This document shows, piece after piece, positions 1 to 6,549 of a stretch of 9,175 nucleotides of DNA. The notes under the pieces were generated by a model that was given only the letters and a program-made list of their open reading frames with translations, did not search any database and was not told the DNA's origin. A program made the position numbers and the translations under genes. The number at the start of each line of letters is the position of its first letter. Positions within the stretch are counted from its first letter, which is position 1. The stretch comes from Methanocalculaceae archaeon (lineage in GTDB: Archaea; Halobacteriota; Methanomicrobia; Methanomicrobiales; Methanocorpusculaceae), in the NCBI GenBank assembly GCA_031255895.1, contig JAIRRQ010000073.1, positions 1-9,175 of the forward strand, given 5' to 3'.

Positions 1-390
1 CTGGGGGGCTACAGTATCGGTCGCATGGTTGAACATCCCCGCGTGATATCGGCAATCAGCTCATCTTTTCTCAGAGAGGAAGTGCTTGCGGTAGGTGCGG
101 TAATAATTCCTGAGGGGCCTGTTAGCAGCATTGTCGGCGTTGTTGGACTATTAATCACGCTTGGTCATCTGCACGGGATGGAAGGTATTGCACTTCTTGG
201 TGAAACATCCGGTTATCTGGTGGATCCAGTGAGTTCAATCGCAGTGTTGGATGTGCTGGAACGATTGACGCAAATTCGTGCCGATCGGACTGAATTAACA
301 AATCTCGCAAAACAGATGATAAGCGAAGTAGCAGCAATTGTAAACACAGAGAGGGCGAATCCTTCAGATGATCTCATCTACATTGGATAA
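1..390 (+). CDS. PAC2-family proteasome assembly chaperone-like protein (3' part)
   Basis: The frame is open from the first base of the window, so the start lies upstream and about 129 C-terminal residues are visible. The residues before the first in-window ATG (LGGYSIGR) belong to the conserved core, so that ATG is not the start. The motif GLLITLGHLHGMEGIALLGE, followed by SGYLVDP and a helical VLDVLERLTQI segment, is typical of archaeal PAC2-domain proteins related to eukaryotic proteasome assembly chaperones. Such proteins are soluble and thought to assist 20S proteasome assembly; the archaeal role is inferred from homology. The stop lies 3 bases before the next ATG, so the two genes are probably co-transcribed. 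Family assignment is good; exact subfamily and partner are unknown. Confidence 0.85.
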   Translation: MGGYSIGRMVEHPRVISAISSSFLREEVLAVGAVIIPEGPVSSIVGVVGLLITLGHLHGMEGIALLGETSGYLVDPVSSIAVLDVLERLTQIRADRTELTNLAKQMISEVAAIVNTERANPSDDLIYIG

Positions 391-393
391 ATC

Positions 394-1512
394 ATGCAGA
401 AAAACGTAGATCTCCATCTGCACTCCTGTTTTTCGATGGCAACGTCCCCGAACATGCTGCCGGAGAATATTCTTTCTGGATGCAAAATAAAGGGCATCGA
501 GATCGTCGGCAGTGGTGACGCCCTCCATCCAGAGTGGCGCAGGATGTGGAGACCATATCTGGACAACGAATATGGGATTACAGTTGTTCCACAGACCGAG
601 GTCGAAGACTCTTCACGCATGCATCATGTGATTCTTGCGGAAACTTTTGATCAATTTGCCGAGTTACAGGAAATCTTTGCTCCTGTATGCGGGCACCTGA
701 CGACCGCAGGCAGACCGCATCTGCAACTAAATGGAGAGGATATTGCGTCCGCAGTGCATGAGATTGGAGGAATGATTGGTCCCGCTCATGCATTTACCCC
801 GTGGACTTCGCTGTTCGCTGCATATGCCTCTCCCTCCGAATGCTACGGGGAAGAATGGTTCGAATTTTGCGAGCTCGGTCTCTCAGCTGATTCCACCTAT
901 GGCGCGGGCATCGCAGAATTTGCAGAGATTCCGTTTCTCACAAATTCTGATGCGCACAGTCCGACACCAGTAAAACTGGGTCGTGAATTCATGCGGATGG
1001 AGATTAGAGTTGAATCTCCCAAAGCAGTTCTTGCAGGAATATCGGCCAATGCGATTGTACTGAATGCCGGATTTTTTCCGGAGGTAGGAAAATATAACCG
1101 CACGGCATGTACCCGTTGTTATGAACAGTTTTCGCTTGCAGAGGCGGAACGTCTCCATTGGAAATGCCCGCACGATAAAGGAAGGATCAAACTTGGTGTT
1201 CGTGAACGTGCAGAGAAACTCTCCACACTATCTGAACAGACGCCGCGACCACCATATCTGAAGATAATTGCCCTAGGCGAAATGATTGCCCGTGCACTGG
1301 GGACAACATCTCCAAACACAAAAAAATGTACTGCGTTGTACGGCAGATTCATCGAGACATTCGACAATGAAATTGCGATTCTGCTGGAGATACCAGCTTG
1401 GGATCTGTGTTCCATTTCACAGGAGGTTGCAAACGAAGTGGTGAAGATGCGAGAAGGTCGTATCTCGTTATTCCCTGGAGGTGGGGGCAAGTATGGGTCA
1501 TTTTTGTTCTGA
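394..1512 (+). CDS. Endonuclease Q homologue (PHP-domain, TIGR00375-type)
   Basis: This 372-residue protein has the layout of archaeal endonuclease Q, which nicks DNA 5' of deaminated bases such as uracil and hypoxanthine. The N-terminal PHP metal-binding fold shows DLHLHS (residues 6-11), GSGDALHP (D42, H45), E69, H78, GPAHAFTPW (H132), E160/D166 and NSDAH (D186, H188). A zinc-finger-like segment follows: C239-x2-C242 and C258, but D261 sits where I expect the fourth cysteine. The C-terminus (RPPY, then REGRISLFPGGGGKYG) matches the family tail. There is no strong Shine-Dalgarno, but the start 3 bases after the PAC2 stop and the conserved N-terminus fix it. Repair activity is inferred from family, not proven here. 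Confidence 0.88.
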   Translation: MQKNVDLHLHSCFSMATSPNMLPENILSGCKIKGIEIVGSGDALHPEWRRMWRPYLDNEYGITVVPQTEVEDSSRMHHVILAETFDQFAELQEIFAPVCGHLTTAGRPHLQLNGEDIASAVHEIGGMIGPAHAFTPWTSLFAAYASPSECYGEEWFEFCELGLSADSTYGAGIAEFAEIPFLTNSDAHSPTPVKLGREFMRMEIRVESPKAVLAGISANAIVLNAGFFPEVGKYNRTACTRCYEQFSLAEAERLHWKCPHDKGRIKLGVRERAEKLSTLSEQTPRPPYLKIIALGEMIARALGTTSPNTKKCTALYGRFIETFDNEIAILLEIPAWDLCSISQEVANEVVKMREGRISLFPGGGGKYGSFLF

Positions 1513-1514
1513 TA

Positions 1515-1520
1515 TTTTTT
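1515..1520 (+). terminator. Short T-run after the EndoQ gene
   Basis: Six T residues begin two bases after the TGA stop. Archaeal intrinsic termination often uses U-rich tracts without a hairpin, so this is a plausible end for the PAC2-EndoQ transcript. It is short, so support is modest. Confidence 0.35.
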
Positions 1521-1596
1521 GATCCTGACCACAATATCACGGAAACTTTTTCTGGAAAACGTATTCAAACACGCAAAACTATAGGAAATTTTGAAT

Positions 1597-1631
1597 ATTT
1601 CTGCGTGTACCATGATCACACAGAACAAAAC
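1597..1631 (-). repeat. 35-base imperfect repeat, copy A (mate at 6492-6526)
   Basis: On the plus strand the copy opens with ATTTCTGCGT and closes with GAACAAAAC, with CATGAT in the middle. The second copy at 6492-6526 has the same three blocks at the same spacing; I count 28 of 35 identical bases. Similarity weakens into the flanks, but both copies have a TATA-like AT stretch on the GAACAAAAC side, suggesting a core promoter reading leftward on the minus strand. Copy B lies upstream of the hps gene. Copy A points into the 3' end of the EndoQ gene, antisense to it, with no minus-strand gene of its own. Confidence 0.55.
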
Positions 1632-1715
1632 AACATATATCTATGTTTTCCAGAAGAAAGTATCATAAATATAACGACAAATCTGTAACTATTCAAACGG
1701 TACAGTTGGGTATGG

Positions 1716-1723
1716 AAAAAAAA
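1716..1723 (-). terminator. T8 terminator abutting the CBS-ParB stop codon
   Basis: On the minus strand the TAA stop is followed at once by eight T residues, a strong candidate archaeal U-tract terminator. The TraB-family gene at the right end has the same arrangement. Confidence 0.5.
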
Positions 1724-3265
1724 TTATGCAAGAAATGCGCAGTGCGATTCGTCCAGTACCTGCACATCATCCAGTGATCGTAATCGCATATTGCGCGCGG
1801 TCTTCTCGATACCCAACTCAATATCTGGATCAATATCGATGATGTATGCTTCGAGCTCCTTAAGATGCATCAGATTCGCCGCGACTGCTCGGTGATGACC
1901 ATCAATGAGGATCAATTTTCCAGGCCGCCGAACCACGATCAGTGGTTCGTCAAGTCCTTTGACGATTTCATAGCTCCTTCCATCAAGTTCATCCATATAC
2001 ACTTTTGACTGCGTCGGCATCAATCGAACAACAGAAACCATGCCACGTGAAAGTTGCGGCTGCACACCGTAGAGCGTTTTTAAAGTATGAATGTAGTCGA
2101 AAACTTTTTCTGGCGTTACTTTTTCAATCTGTGATCGGATTACGTCCACATTGGTAATGATACCAATCAATTTGTTCTGATGATTGGTGACAGGGAGTTT
2201 CTGAATACAGAATCTAAACATTTTTCGTGCCACACTTGTCAGATCGCTGTCAGGATTGATTTTCAAAAGTTCTCCCTCCATTAGCTTTGCAATAGGATCC
2301 GAAGCCGCCGCTCCCACAATGCCTCGTGCTGCGATAAACCCGACGACACATTCCTCCTCATCCACCACTGGGAATCCATCGTGGGTTGTTGAACGGATCA
2401 ACCAGATAACGTCCTTGACCGTTCCAGAAACAGGGACGCTGAATACATGAGTAGTCATGTAATCGGAAATTACTTTCTTTTCTGTCGAAATTAATCCAGG
2501 ATGGAACGATCCAATCAATGAGTGCTCGGGACCGTCATCAATCTGTACATCTGCAAGCGTGTAGATGTTCATCGAATGCGCAGTCTTTTCAAGCCCAAGT
2601 TCGATGTCAGCTTCAATGTAGACCACATACGCATCGAGCTCAGAGATATCAAGCATTTGCGCCGCAATCGCTCGATGATGACCGTCAACGAGAATCAAAC
2701 GTCCGCAACATCGGACTGCAATCACAGGTTCTGCAAGATGCATCTTCAACTCATATATTCTACCATCTAGTTCCTCTTGAAACACCAGAGACTGTGTCGG
2801 TTGGATATCACTAACCTGAATTGTCTCCCGCGATAGCTTTGGATCGACACCATAGAGGGTACGTAGCGTACTCATAAAATTGAAAACTTTCTCAGGAGTC
2901 ACGCGTTCAATCTGAGAACGTATCACATCCACGTTCGATATAATACCAATAAGTGTGTTCTCGTCATCCACGACCGGTAATTTCTGAATACCGGATCTGA
3001 AAATTCTACGCGCAACCTCAGTAATCGTCAGATTAGGTGTTGCCTTGATTGGGTGGCGCGACATTCGTTGATCGACAGTTGTCAGCGGATGTTCGCCGAT
3101 AATATCACGTGCGGAGATATAGCCGACCACTTTGTTTTGCCGTACCACAGGAAATCCATCATGACGAGTTGTACGGATCAGATGAATTACATCACCGATG
3201 GTCTCGTTCACGTCAACATTGATGACGTCCTGCGTCATGTAGTCCAGAACCAGCTTCTTCTCCAT
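1724..3265 (-). CDS. Duplicated CBS-CBS-ParB/Srx-like protein
   Basis: This 513-residue protein consists of two homologous halves. Each half has two CBS motifs (about residues 7-55 and 64-120; 267-315 and 324-380), then a ParB/sulfiredoxin-like domain carrying ILVDGHHRA (192-199) or ILIDGHHRA (453-460). CBS pairs usually bind adenine nucleotides and control an attached domain; DGHHR resembles the conserved motif of the ParB/Srx fold. From memory, related methanogen proteins have a single copy of about 260 residues. I chose the ATG at 3265 because MEKKLVLDYM resembles the start of unit 2 (TEKKVISDYM). The frame stays open upstream to an ATG at 3298 and a TTG at 3313. No Shine-Dalgarno precedes any of these. 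The role, DNA-related or signalling, is unknown. Confidence 0.85.
   Translation of the reverse strand: MEKKLVLDYMTQDVINVDVNETIGDVIHLIRTTRHDGFPVVRQNKVVGYISARDIIGEHPLTTVDQRMSRHPIKATPNLTITEVARRIFRSGIQKLPVVDDENTLIGIISNVDVIRSQIERVTPEKVFNFMSTLRTLYGVDPKLSRETIQVSDIQPTQSLVFQEELDGRIYELKMHLAEPVIAVRCCGRLILVDGHHRAIAAQMLDISELDAYVVYIEADIELGLEKTAHSMNIYTLADVQIDDGPEHSLIGSFHPGLISTEKKVISDYMTTHVFSVPVSGTVKDVIWLIRSTTHDGFPVVDEEECVVGFIAARGIVGAAASDPIAKLMEGELLKINPDSDLTSVARKMFRFCIQKLPVTNHQNKLIGIITNVDVIRSQIEKVTPEKVFDYIHTLKTLYGVQPQLSRGMVSVVRLMPTQSKVYMDELDGRSYEIVKGLDEPLIVVRRPGKLILIDGHHRAVAANLMHLKELEAYIIDIDPDIELGIEKTARNMRLRSLDDVQVLDESHCAFLA
1751..3256 (-). repeat. Tandem intragenic duplication of about 780 bases
   Basis: Unit 1 covers about 2531-3256 and unit 2 about 1751-2476. 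They align with an offset of 260-261 residues, and roughly half the aligned residues are identical by eye. The best-kept stretches are RSQIE(R/K)VTPEKVF, TL(R/K)TLYGV, HDGFPVV and DGHHRA. DNA similarity is still visible, for example 2100-2168 against 2882-2950, but third positions have diverged widely, so the duplication is old and both halves have probably been kept by selection. Confidence 0.85.
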
Positions 3266-3322
3266 CACTTGGAATAGTAGTTCGTGTCGAAAAAGCATCA
3301 ATGCATCGAACAAAAAGTGAGG

Positions 3323-3340
3323 TGTATATTAAAGTATAAA
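3323..3340 (-). promoter_or_regulatory. TATA-like region upstream of the CBS-ParB gene
   Basis: On the minus strand two overlapping AT boxes appear, TTTATACTT (3332-3340) and TTTAATATACA (3323-3333). Archaeal transcription starts about 25 bases downstream of TATA, here near 3303-3311, giving a leader of roughly 40 bases to the ATG at 3265 or a near-leaderless message from the ATG at 3298. This is inferred from composition and position only. Confidence 0.35.
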
Positions 3341-3401
3341 TTTGAAACAGAAAGTTATAATACGTATAGAACAATTAATTGAAATCTGATTCACTTGATA
3401 T

Positions 3402-3884
3402 TTATGTTTGCACCTCCTGCATTTTTCCATTTTTCATTTTGCATGATGATCTCATGATGTCATTCTTGAAGCTAATTTTTGTACCATCCAGCTTAACAGA
3501 GATCAATAGGTAGATAACCCAGGTGCATGTTGCAGAATTTGTGCTCGCATCGGTGACATGAACCCTCAATTCCTTCTCTCTTGATCTGTGCGTTCACCCT
3601 ATTTTGATCACCAAAATTTCGAGATAGATGAATATGGTAGAAATATCCCCTTTTTCCACATCCAGAGAACGATTTATGACGATGAACTCGTTTTCATTTT
3701 CACAGAGATCAACGTGGAACTTGCTGTCAAAGATGAAATTGTCGTTGCTTTCTACAGTGATAAAAAGGGAATATGCGTTTGATTGGTTTGCGGAGGATAT
3801 TGAACAAATATCCATTTCAACGACTAACGACAAAATTTACTACCATAGGATGAAAAAACAGAACAGATACTGTTTGAGTAACAT
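3402..3884 (-). pseudogene. Decayed gene for a probable exported protein
   Basis: A single minus-strand frame of 161 codons runs from an ATG at 3884 to a TAA at 3402-3404, broken by only three stops: TAG at 3840-3842, TAA at 3837-3839 and TGA at 3594-3596. The ATG follows a strong Shine-Dalgarno-like stretch, GAGGTGAGGTGG, five bases away. The first codons read MLLKQYLFCFFILW, like a signal peptide or membrane anchor. The rest looks like a secreted beta-rich domain, with pieces such as SNAYSLFITVESNDNFIF, EFIVINRSLDVEKG and VHVTDASTNSATCTWVIYLL. I do not recognise the family. A plus-strand reading is also possible: an ORF from 3588 shifting frame near 3763-3770 and ending at 3951. Choice of strand is therefore uncertain. 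Confidence 0.45.
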
Positions 3885-3974
3885 GATACCCACCTCACCT
3901 CATATGCGACTAGTCACTCGCACAGAGCGATTCACTGAGATTTACCATTAGTAAGTCTAAACTCAATGAATAAA

Positions 3975-3988
3975 TGTATTTGAATACA
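3975..3988. promoter_or_regulatory. Palindrome in the promoter region of the FKBP-like gene
   Basis: The arms TGTATT and AATACA flank a TG centre, giving a perfect six-base inverted repeat. It lies in the AT-rich stretch where a TATA box for the plus-strand gene would be, and between that gene and the divergent decayed gene. It could be an operator or simply an AT-rich promoter core. Confidence 0.3.
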
Positions 3989-4042
3989 CAATCTATGGAC
4001 AACAACTAATTTATGAGGCCCCCCTTCCCAGAGTATAAAGAA

Positions 4043-4735
4043 ATGGCAGTACAAACAAAGAGCAGCGTGGGTGGAAAACCTCGTCAGAAAAAAGATATTA
4101 ATTGGATGCAAGTTGGCGTAGTCTCTTTTTGTATCCTTCTTTTGGTGATGTGTATCGTCTCATTCAGTAATCTTGGCAACATTTTTAACCAAAAGAGAGG
4201 AGTCACAACATTCGGCATTCTCGGTATTGGTGATCCGGCACACGTTGACTACACAATGTACATCGATGACATTCCAATGGTGACCTCCTCTATTGATGTC
4301 TTCAGCGATTCTCCAGCGTGCCGTCTTCCGATGTTGACGCAAACTCTTGATCTGGTATCTGGTCGACAGATGGATGTCGCAGACAGAAACCCGCTCCTGA
4401 TCAATTCATCGTATGAATATCCATTCTGGATGCTGAAGCAAGAGTACAATCAGATTGCCACTGGCATTGTCGGTCTTGCTGTGGGTGAATCGAGAACGGT
4501 AAAGTCATTAGGTTCCTCCTTCCAGACGACTTACACAAAAAATCAGATGAAAGAAATGGGCATTGATTATGCCGATTGGACCATCGGTACAATAGGACTC
4601 ATGAATTACCAGATTTCAAACGAAAACAACAATACCACAACAATGGTAATTCGACCTGCTCTTGTCATCAACGAGACTGCCGATGAAATGATTATTCAGT
4701 ATGGATACGATACAATTGTGATGAAGGTTGTATAG
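4043..4735 (+). CDS. Membrane-anchored FKBP-like protein
   Basis: A 230-residue protein with a basic N-terminus (KPRQKKD), one hydrophobic helix at about 24-42 (VGVVSFCILLLVMCIVSF), and a domain probably outside the membrane. That domain carries FKBP-type landmarks: GDPAHVDYTMYIDD (63-76) and GIVGLAVGESRTV (131-143), matching the archaeal GD-x-V-x-VDYT and G-x-x-GM-x-VGE patterns. The usual proline-isomerase aromatic pocket is not evident, so it may be a chaperone-like or structural relative rather than an active isomerase. I preferred the ATG at 4043 (MAVQTKSS) because the ten codons after an upstream in-frame ATG at 4013 read MRPPFPEYKE and look like leader. Neither start has a Shine-Dalgarno. 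It appears to be transcribed alone. Confidence 0.72.
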   Translation: MAVQTKSSVGGKPRQKKDINWMQVGVVSFCILLLVMCIVSFSNLGNIFNQKRGVTTFGILGIGDPAHVDYTMYIDDIPMVTSSIDVFSDSPACRLPMLTQTLDLVSGRQMDVADRNPLLINSSYEYPFWMLKQEYNQIATGIVGLAVGESRTVKSLGSSFQTTYTKNQMKEMGIDYADWTIGTIGLMNYQISNENNNTTTMVIRPALVINETADEMIIQYGYDTIVMKVV

Positions 4736-4758
4736 GCGTACAGAATGACCATCTAACA

Positions 4759-4793
4759 TTTTTAAATCTTGTGAAAAAAATTTATGATTTTTT
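4759..4793 (+). terminator. T-rich terminator region after the FKBP-like gene
   Basis: Two T-runs, T5 at 4759-4763 and T6 at 4788-4793, lie 24-58 bases after the stop with an A7 run between them. The A-run and T-runs could pair weakly. A staggered U-tract terminator is plausible. Confidence 0.4.
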
Positions 4794-4833
4794 AATTGCG
4801 TTTTAGACGTATTATTAGAATTCACCCGTAGGA

Positions 4834-4855
4834 TTGAACAGTTTCACCTGTTCAA
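4834..4855. other. Perfect 8-bp inverted repeat
   Basis: TTGAACAG (4834-4841) and CTGTTCAA (4848-4855) are exact reverse complements separated by the six bases TTTCAC. No T-run follows on either strand, so it does not look like a classic terminator. It may be an RNA hairpin at the 3' end of a transcript or a protein-binding site. Confidence 0.4.
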
Positions 4856-5110
4856 ATGCAACAATTGTCTCATTGCTTTATCCTTTTCTCCAATATATAC
4901 ACAGACATTTCCGAAAATTATGTGTAACATCCAAACGCTACAATCTGTTGATCGATCCTTTTCAACAACAGTTCGAAATAGTACCAGATATCTAACAAAT
5001 CAGACAGGATATTCAACAATTCCTTGGGGCAATAAACAACACATTTCAGATCCATTTGCTTTGATGCGTGATGCGACGTTCTTGAACTAGAACATGGGGA
5101 TTGTGTGTCA

Positions 5111-6394
5111 TTATTTTTTTTCCCAACGGAGCAACTGCGTGATACTCCCAAGCGTTCCATCGTGACATATCTCCTCCCTTACCCTGATCTCGGTCTTGAA
5201 GACTTCCACAGCGCGGCGGGCGGTCTCGTAAGCATGTTCGCGAGGAATGACAACAACACCTGACTTATCGCCAATTAACCAGTCACCGGTATGTACGATC
5301 TGTCCACAGCAAAAAATTTCAGCACCAATTTCTCCAAATCCTTTCGGTTCTCCGGCATTCGGTTGCACGGAGGTTGCGAACACAGGTATGTCAAGTGTCA
5401 AAATATCATCCCAATCGCGCACCGCACCATCGATGATAATTCCCGCAACTCCCCGGTTCATCGCTGAACGGGTGGCGAGTTCACCCCACGGTGCAATGTC
5501 GGTGCGTTTGTCGTTACTGATAACCAGAATGTCACCAGGCATACAGGAATCAATCGCCTGCACTGGCTTGGACCAGTCACCACCAAAGGTCTGCACGGTC
5601 ACTGCCCGACCGATCATCTTGTGTGGCACGTGACGCTCAACAAGTCCGATCATTGCTCCTTTGCGATAGAGGGCATCGGTAACATTTGGCACGGAGACTG
5701 TTTTTAAAAGTTCGCGGATTTGGTAGTCCAGTGTCTTCTTTTCCGTGGAGATGATCTTTGGATCATCGAGTGCTTTTCGAACGGCTGCTGCGGCTGCAGT
5801 AACATTAGCGGCTTTGATGATCGCTCCACCAACGATTACAATATCCGCTCCACGGGCTGCTGCAATGGCAGCGGTCTCCGAATTGAGTCCACCGGCAACT
5901 GCGATTTGTACAGGCAATTTTTCAAGAACATCCAGTAGTGCAAGAGGATCTTTTCCGGTCATCTGTTGATCAATACCAACATGTGCGTTGATGATTGGCA
6001 CACCGAATGCAACCAGTTCTTTTGCCCGAGCAGCAGGATCACGGATGCCCATCATATCAGCCATGATATCAACACCGTAGAGGGCTGCTCCTCGGAGGGC
6101 ATCTATAATGACGGCGTCGTCAGCTGCGGCAAGCACACAGACAACGTTTGCCCCAGCCTTTGCTGCCATCTCCACTTCGATCGCTCCTGTGTCGGAGGTC
6201 TTCAGATCGGCAACTAACGTTACGGAAGGGAAAAGATCTCGCATCTGACGGACACTTTCCATCCCTTCACTTTTCACCAGAGGAGTCCCTATCTCTATCC
6301 AATCGGCACCACCGGCAACCGCTTCCTCTGCTATTTTTTTTGCACGAGAGAGTTCTGTAAGATCTAATGCAACCTGCAAAACTGGTCTGACCAT
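5111..6394 (-). CDS. Bifunctional 3-hexulose-6-phosphate synthase / RraA-like fusion protein
   Basis: This 427-residue protein joins two cytoplasmic domains. Residues 1-210 are an Hps (orotidine decarboxylase superfamily) barrel with QVALDL (D11), E34, VADLKTSD (D63, K65, D68), INAHVGIDQQ (H138) and VAGGL (166-170). Hps interconverts ribulose-5-phosphate plus formaldehyde and hexulose-6-phosphate; in archaea it mainly supplies ribulose-5-phosphate for nucleotides. Residues about 222-425 are RraA/HMG-aldolase-like, with PGD (286-288), GELATRS (304-310) and DGAVRDWDD (322-330). Known archaeal relatives share this fusion. I chose the ATG at 6394 because MVRPVLQVALDL is the family N-terminus. The frame continues 43 codons upstream with a hydrophobic stretch that is atypical for this enzyme. 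No Shine-Dalgarno is visible. It is transcribed alone. Confidence 0.93.
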   Translation of the reverse strand: MVRPVLQVALDLTELSRAKKIAEEAVAGGADWIEIGTPLVKSEGMESVRQMRDLFPSVTLVADLKTSDTGAIEVEMAAKAGANVVCVLAAADDAVIIDALRGAALYGVDIMADMMGIRDPAARAKELVAFGVPIINAHVGIDQQMTGKDPLALLDVLEKLPVQIAVAGGLNSETAAIAAARGADIVIVGGAIIKAANVTAAAAAVRKALDDPKIISTEKKTLDYQIRELLKTVSVPNVTDALYRKGAMIGLVERHVPHKMIGRAVTVQTFGGDWSKPVQAIDSCMPGDILVISNDKRTDIAPWGELATRSAMNRGVAGIIIDGAVRDWDDILTLDIPVFATSVQPNAGEPKGFGEIGAEIFCCGQIVHTGDWLIGDKSGVVVIPREHAYETARRAVEVFKTEIRVREEICHDGTLGSITQLLRWEKK

Positions 6395-6491
6395 ATCAAC
6401 TATTTTGGTAAAGAAAGGAGATAAGATTGGTGATGCAACGAATAGCACTGTCACAAAAAGATTTCGTTTAGTTTTTTGGAAAAAATTATGG

Positions 6492-6526
6492 ATTTCTGCG
6501 TTTTTCATGATTATTCGGAACAAAAC
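6492..6526 (-). repeat. 35-base imperfect repeat, copy B (mate at 1597-1631)
   Basis: This is the second copy of the element described at 1597-1631. It lies just downstream of a TATA-like box on the minus strand and contains the in-frame ATG at 6508, upstream of the hps start. Its blocks ATTTCTGCGT, CATGAT and GAACAAAAC are at the same spacing as in copy A. Its position suggests the transcription start and early leader of the hps message. Confidence 0.55.
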
Positions 6527-6536
6527 TTTATTATAT
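6527..6536 (-). promoter_or_regulatory. TATA-like box of the hps gene
   Basis: The minus strand reads ATATAATAAA. Transcription would start near 6503-6508, giving a leader of about 110 bases to the ATG at 6394, or a leaderless message beginning at the ATG at 6508. The position is consistent with an archaeal promoter, but the call rests on composition alone. Confidence 0.4.
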
Positions 6537-6549
6537 CATCTTAACATTA

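Larger units (their letters stand above)
4736..5110. other. Gene-free spacer between two converging genes
   Basis: The spacer separates the ends of the plus-strand FKBP-like gene and the minus-strand hps gene. It holds the T-rich terminator and the hairpin described separately. A 45-codon minus-strand frame (ATG at 5055, stop at 4918-4920) has a hydrophobic pattern (PKELLNILSDLLDIWYYFEL). It has no Shine-Dalgarno, and other frames are also open here, so I do not call it a gene. Confidence 0.4.

Noticed and set aside
1119..1628. 169-codon minus-strand ORF opposite the EndoQ gene
   Set aside because: It is antisense to a strongly supported gene, shows no family features, and is low-complexity in places (PYLPPPPG from the reverse of the glycine-rich tail). 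Only its promoter-like start is of interest.
2256..2814. Plus-strand ORFs opposite the CBS-ParB gene
   Set aside because: They are antisense shadows; the minus-strand protein is conserved in both duplicated halves.
3411..3421. AGGAGGTG on the minus strand as a ribosome site
   Set aside because: No ATG, GTG or TTG lies at a proper distance. The bases are also codons near the end of the decayed frame at 3402-3884.
5247..6360. Several plus-strand ORFs opposite the hps gene
   Set aside because: They mirror conserved Hps and RraA codons and have no ribosome sites or recognisable domains.
6395..6523. Calling the Hps-RraA protein 470 residues long
   Set aside because: The family N-terminus begins at the ATG at 6394; the extension is hydrophobic and overlaps the predicted leader, so it is reported as a finding only.
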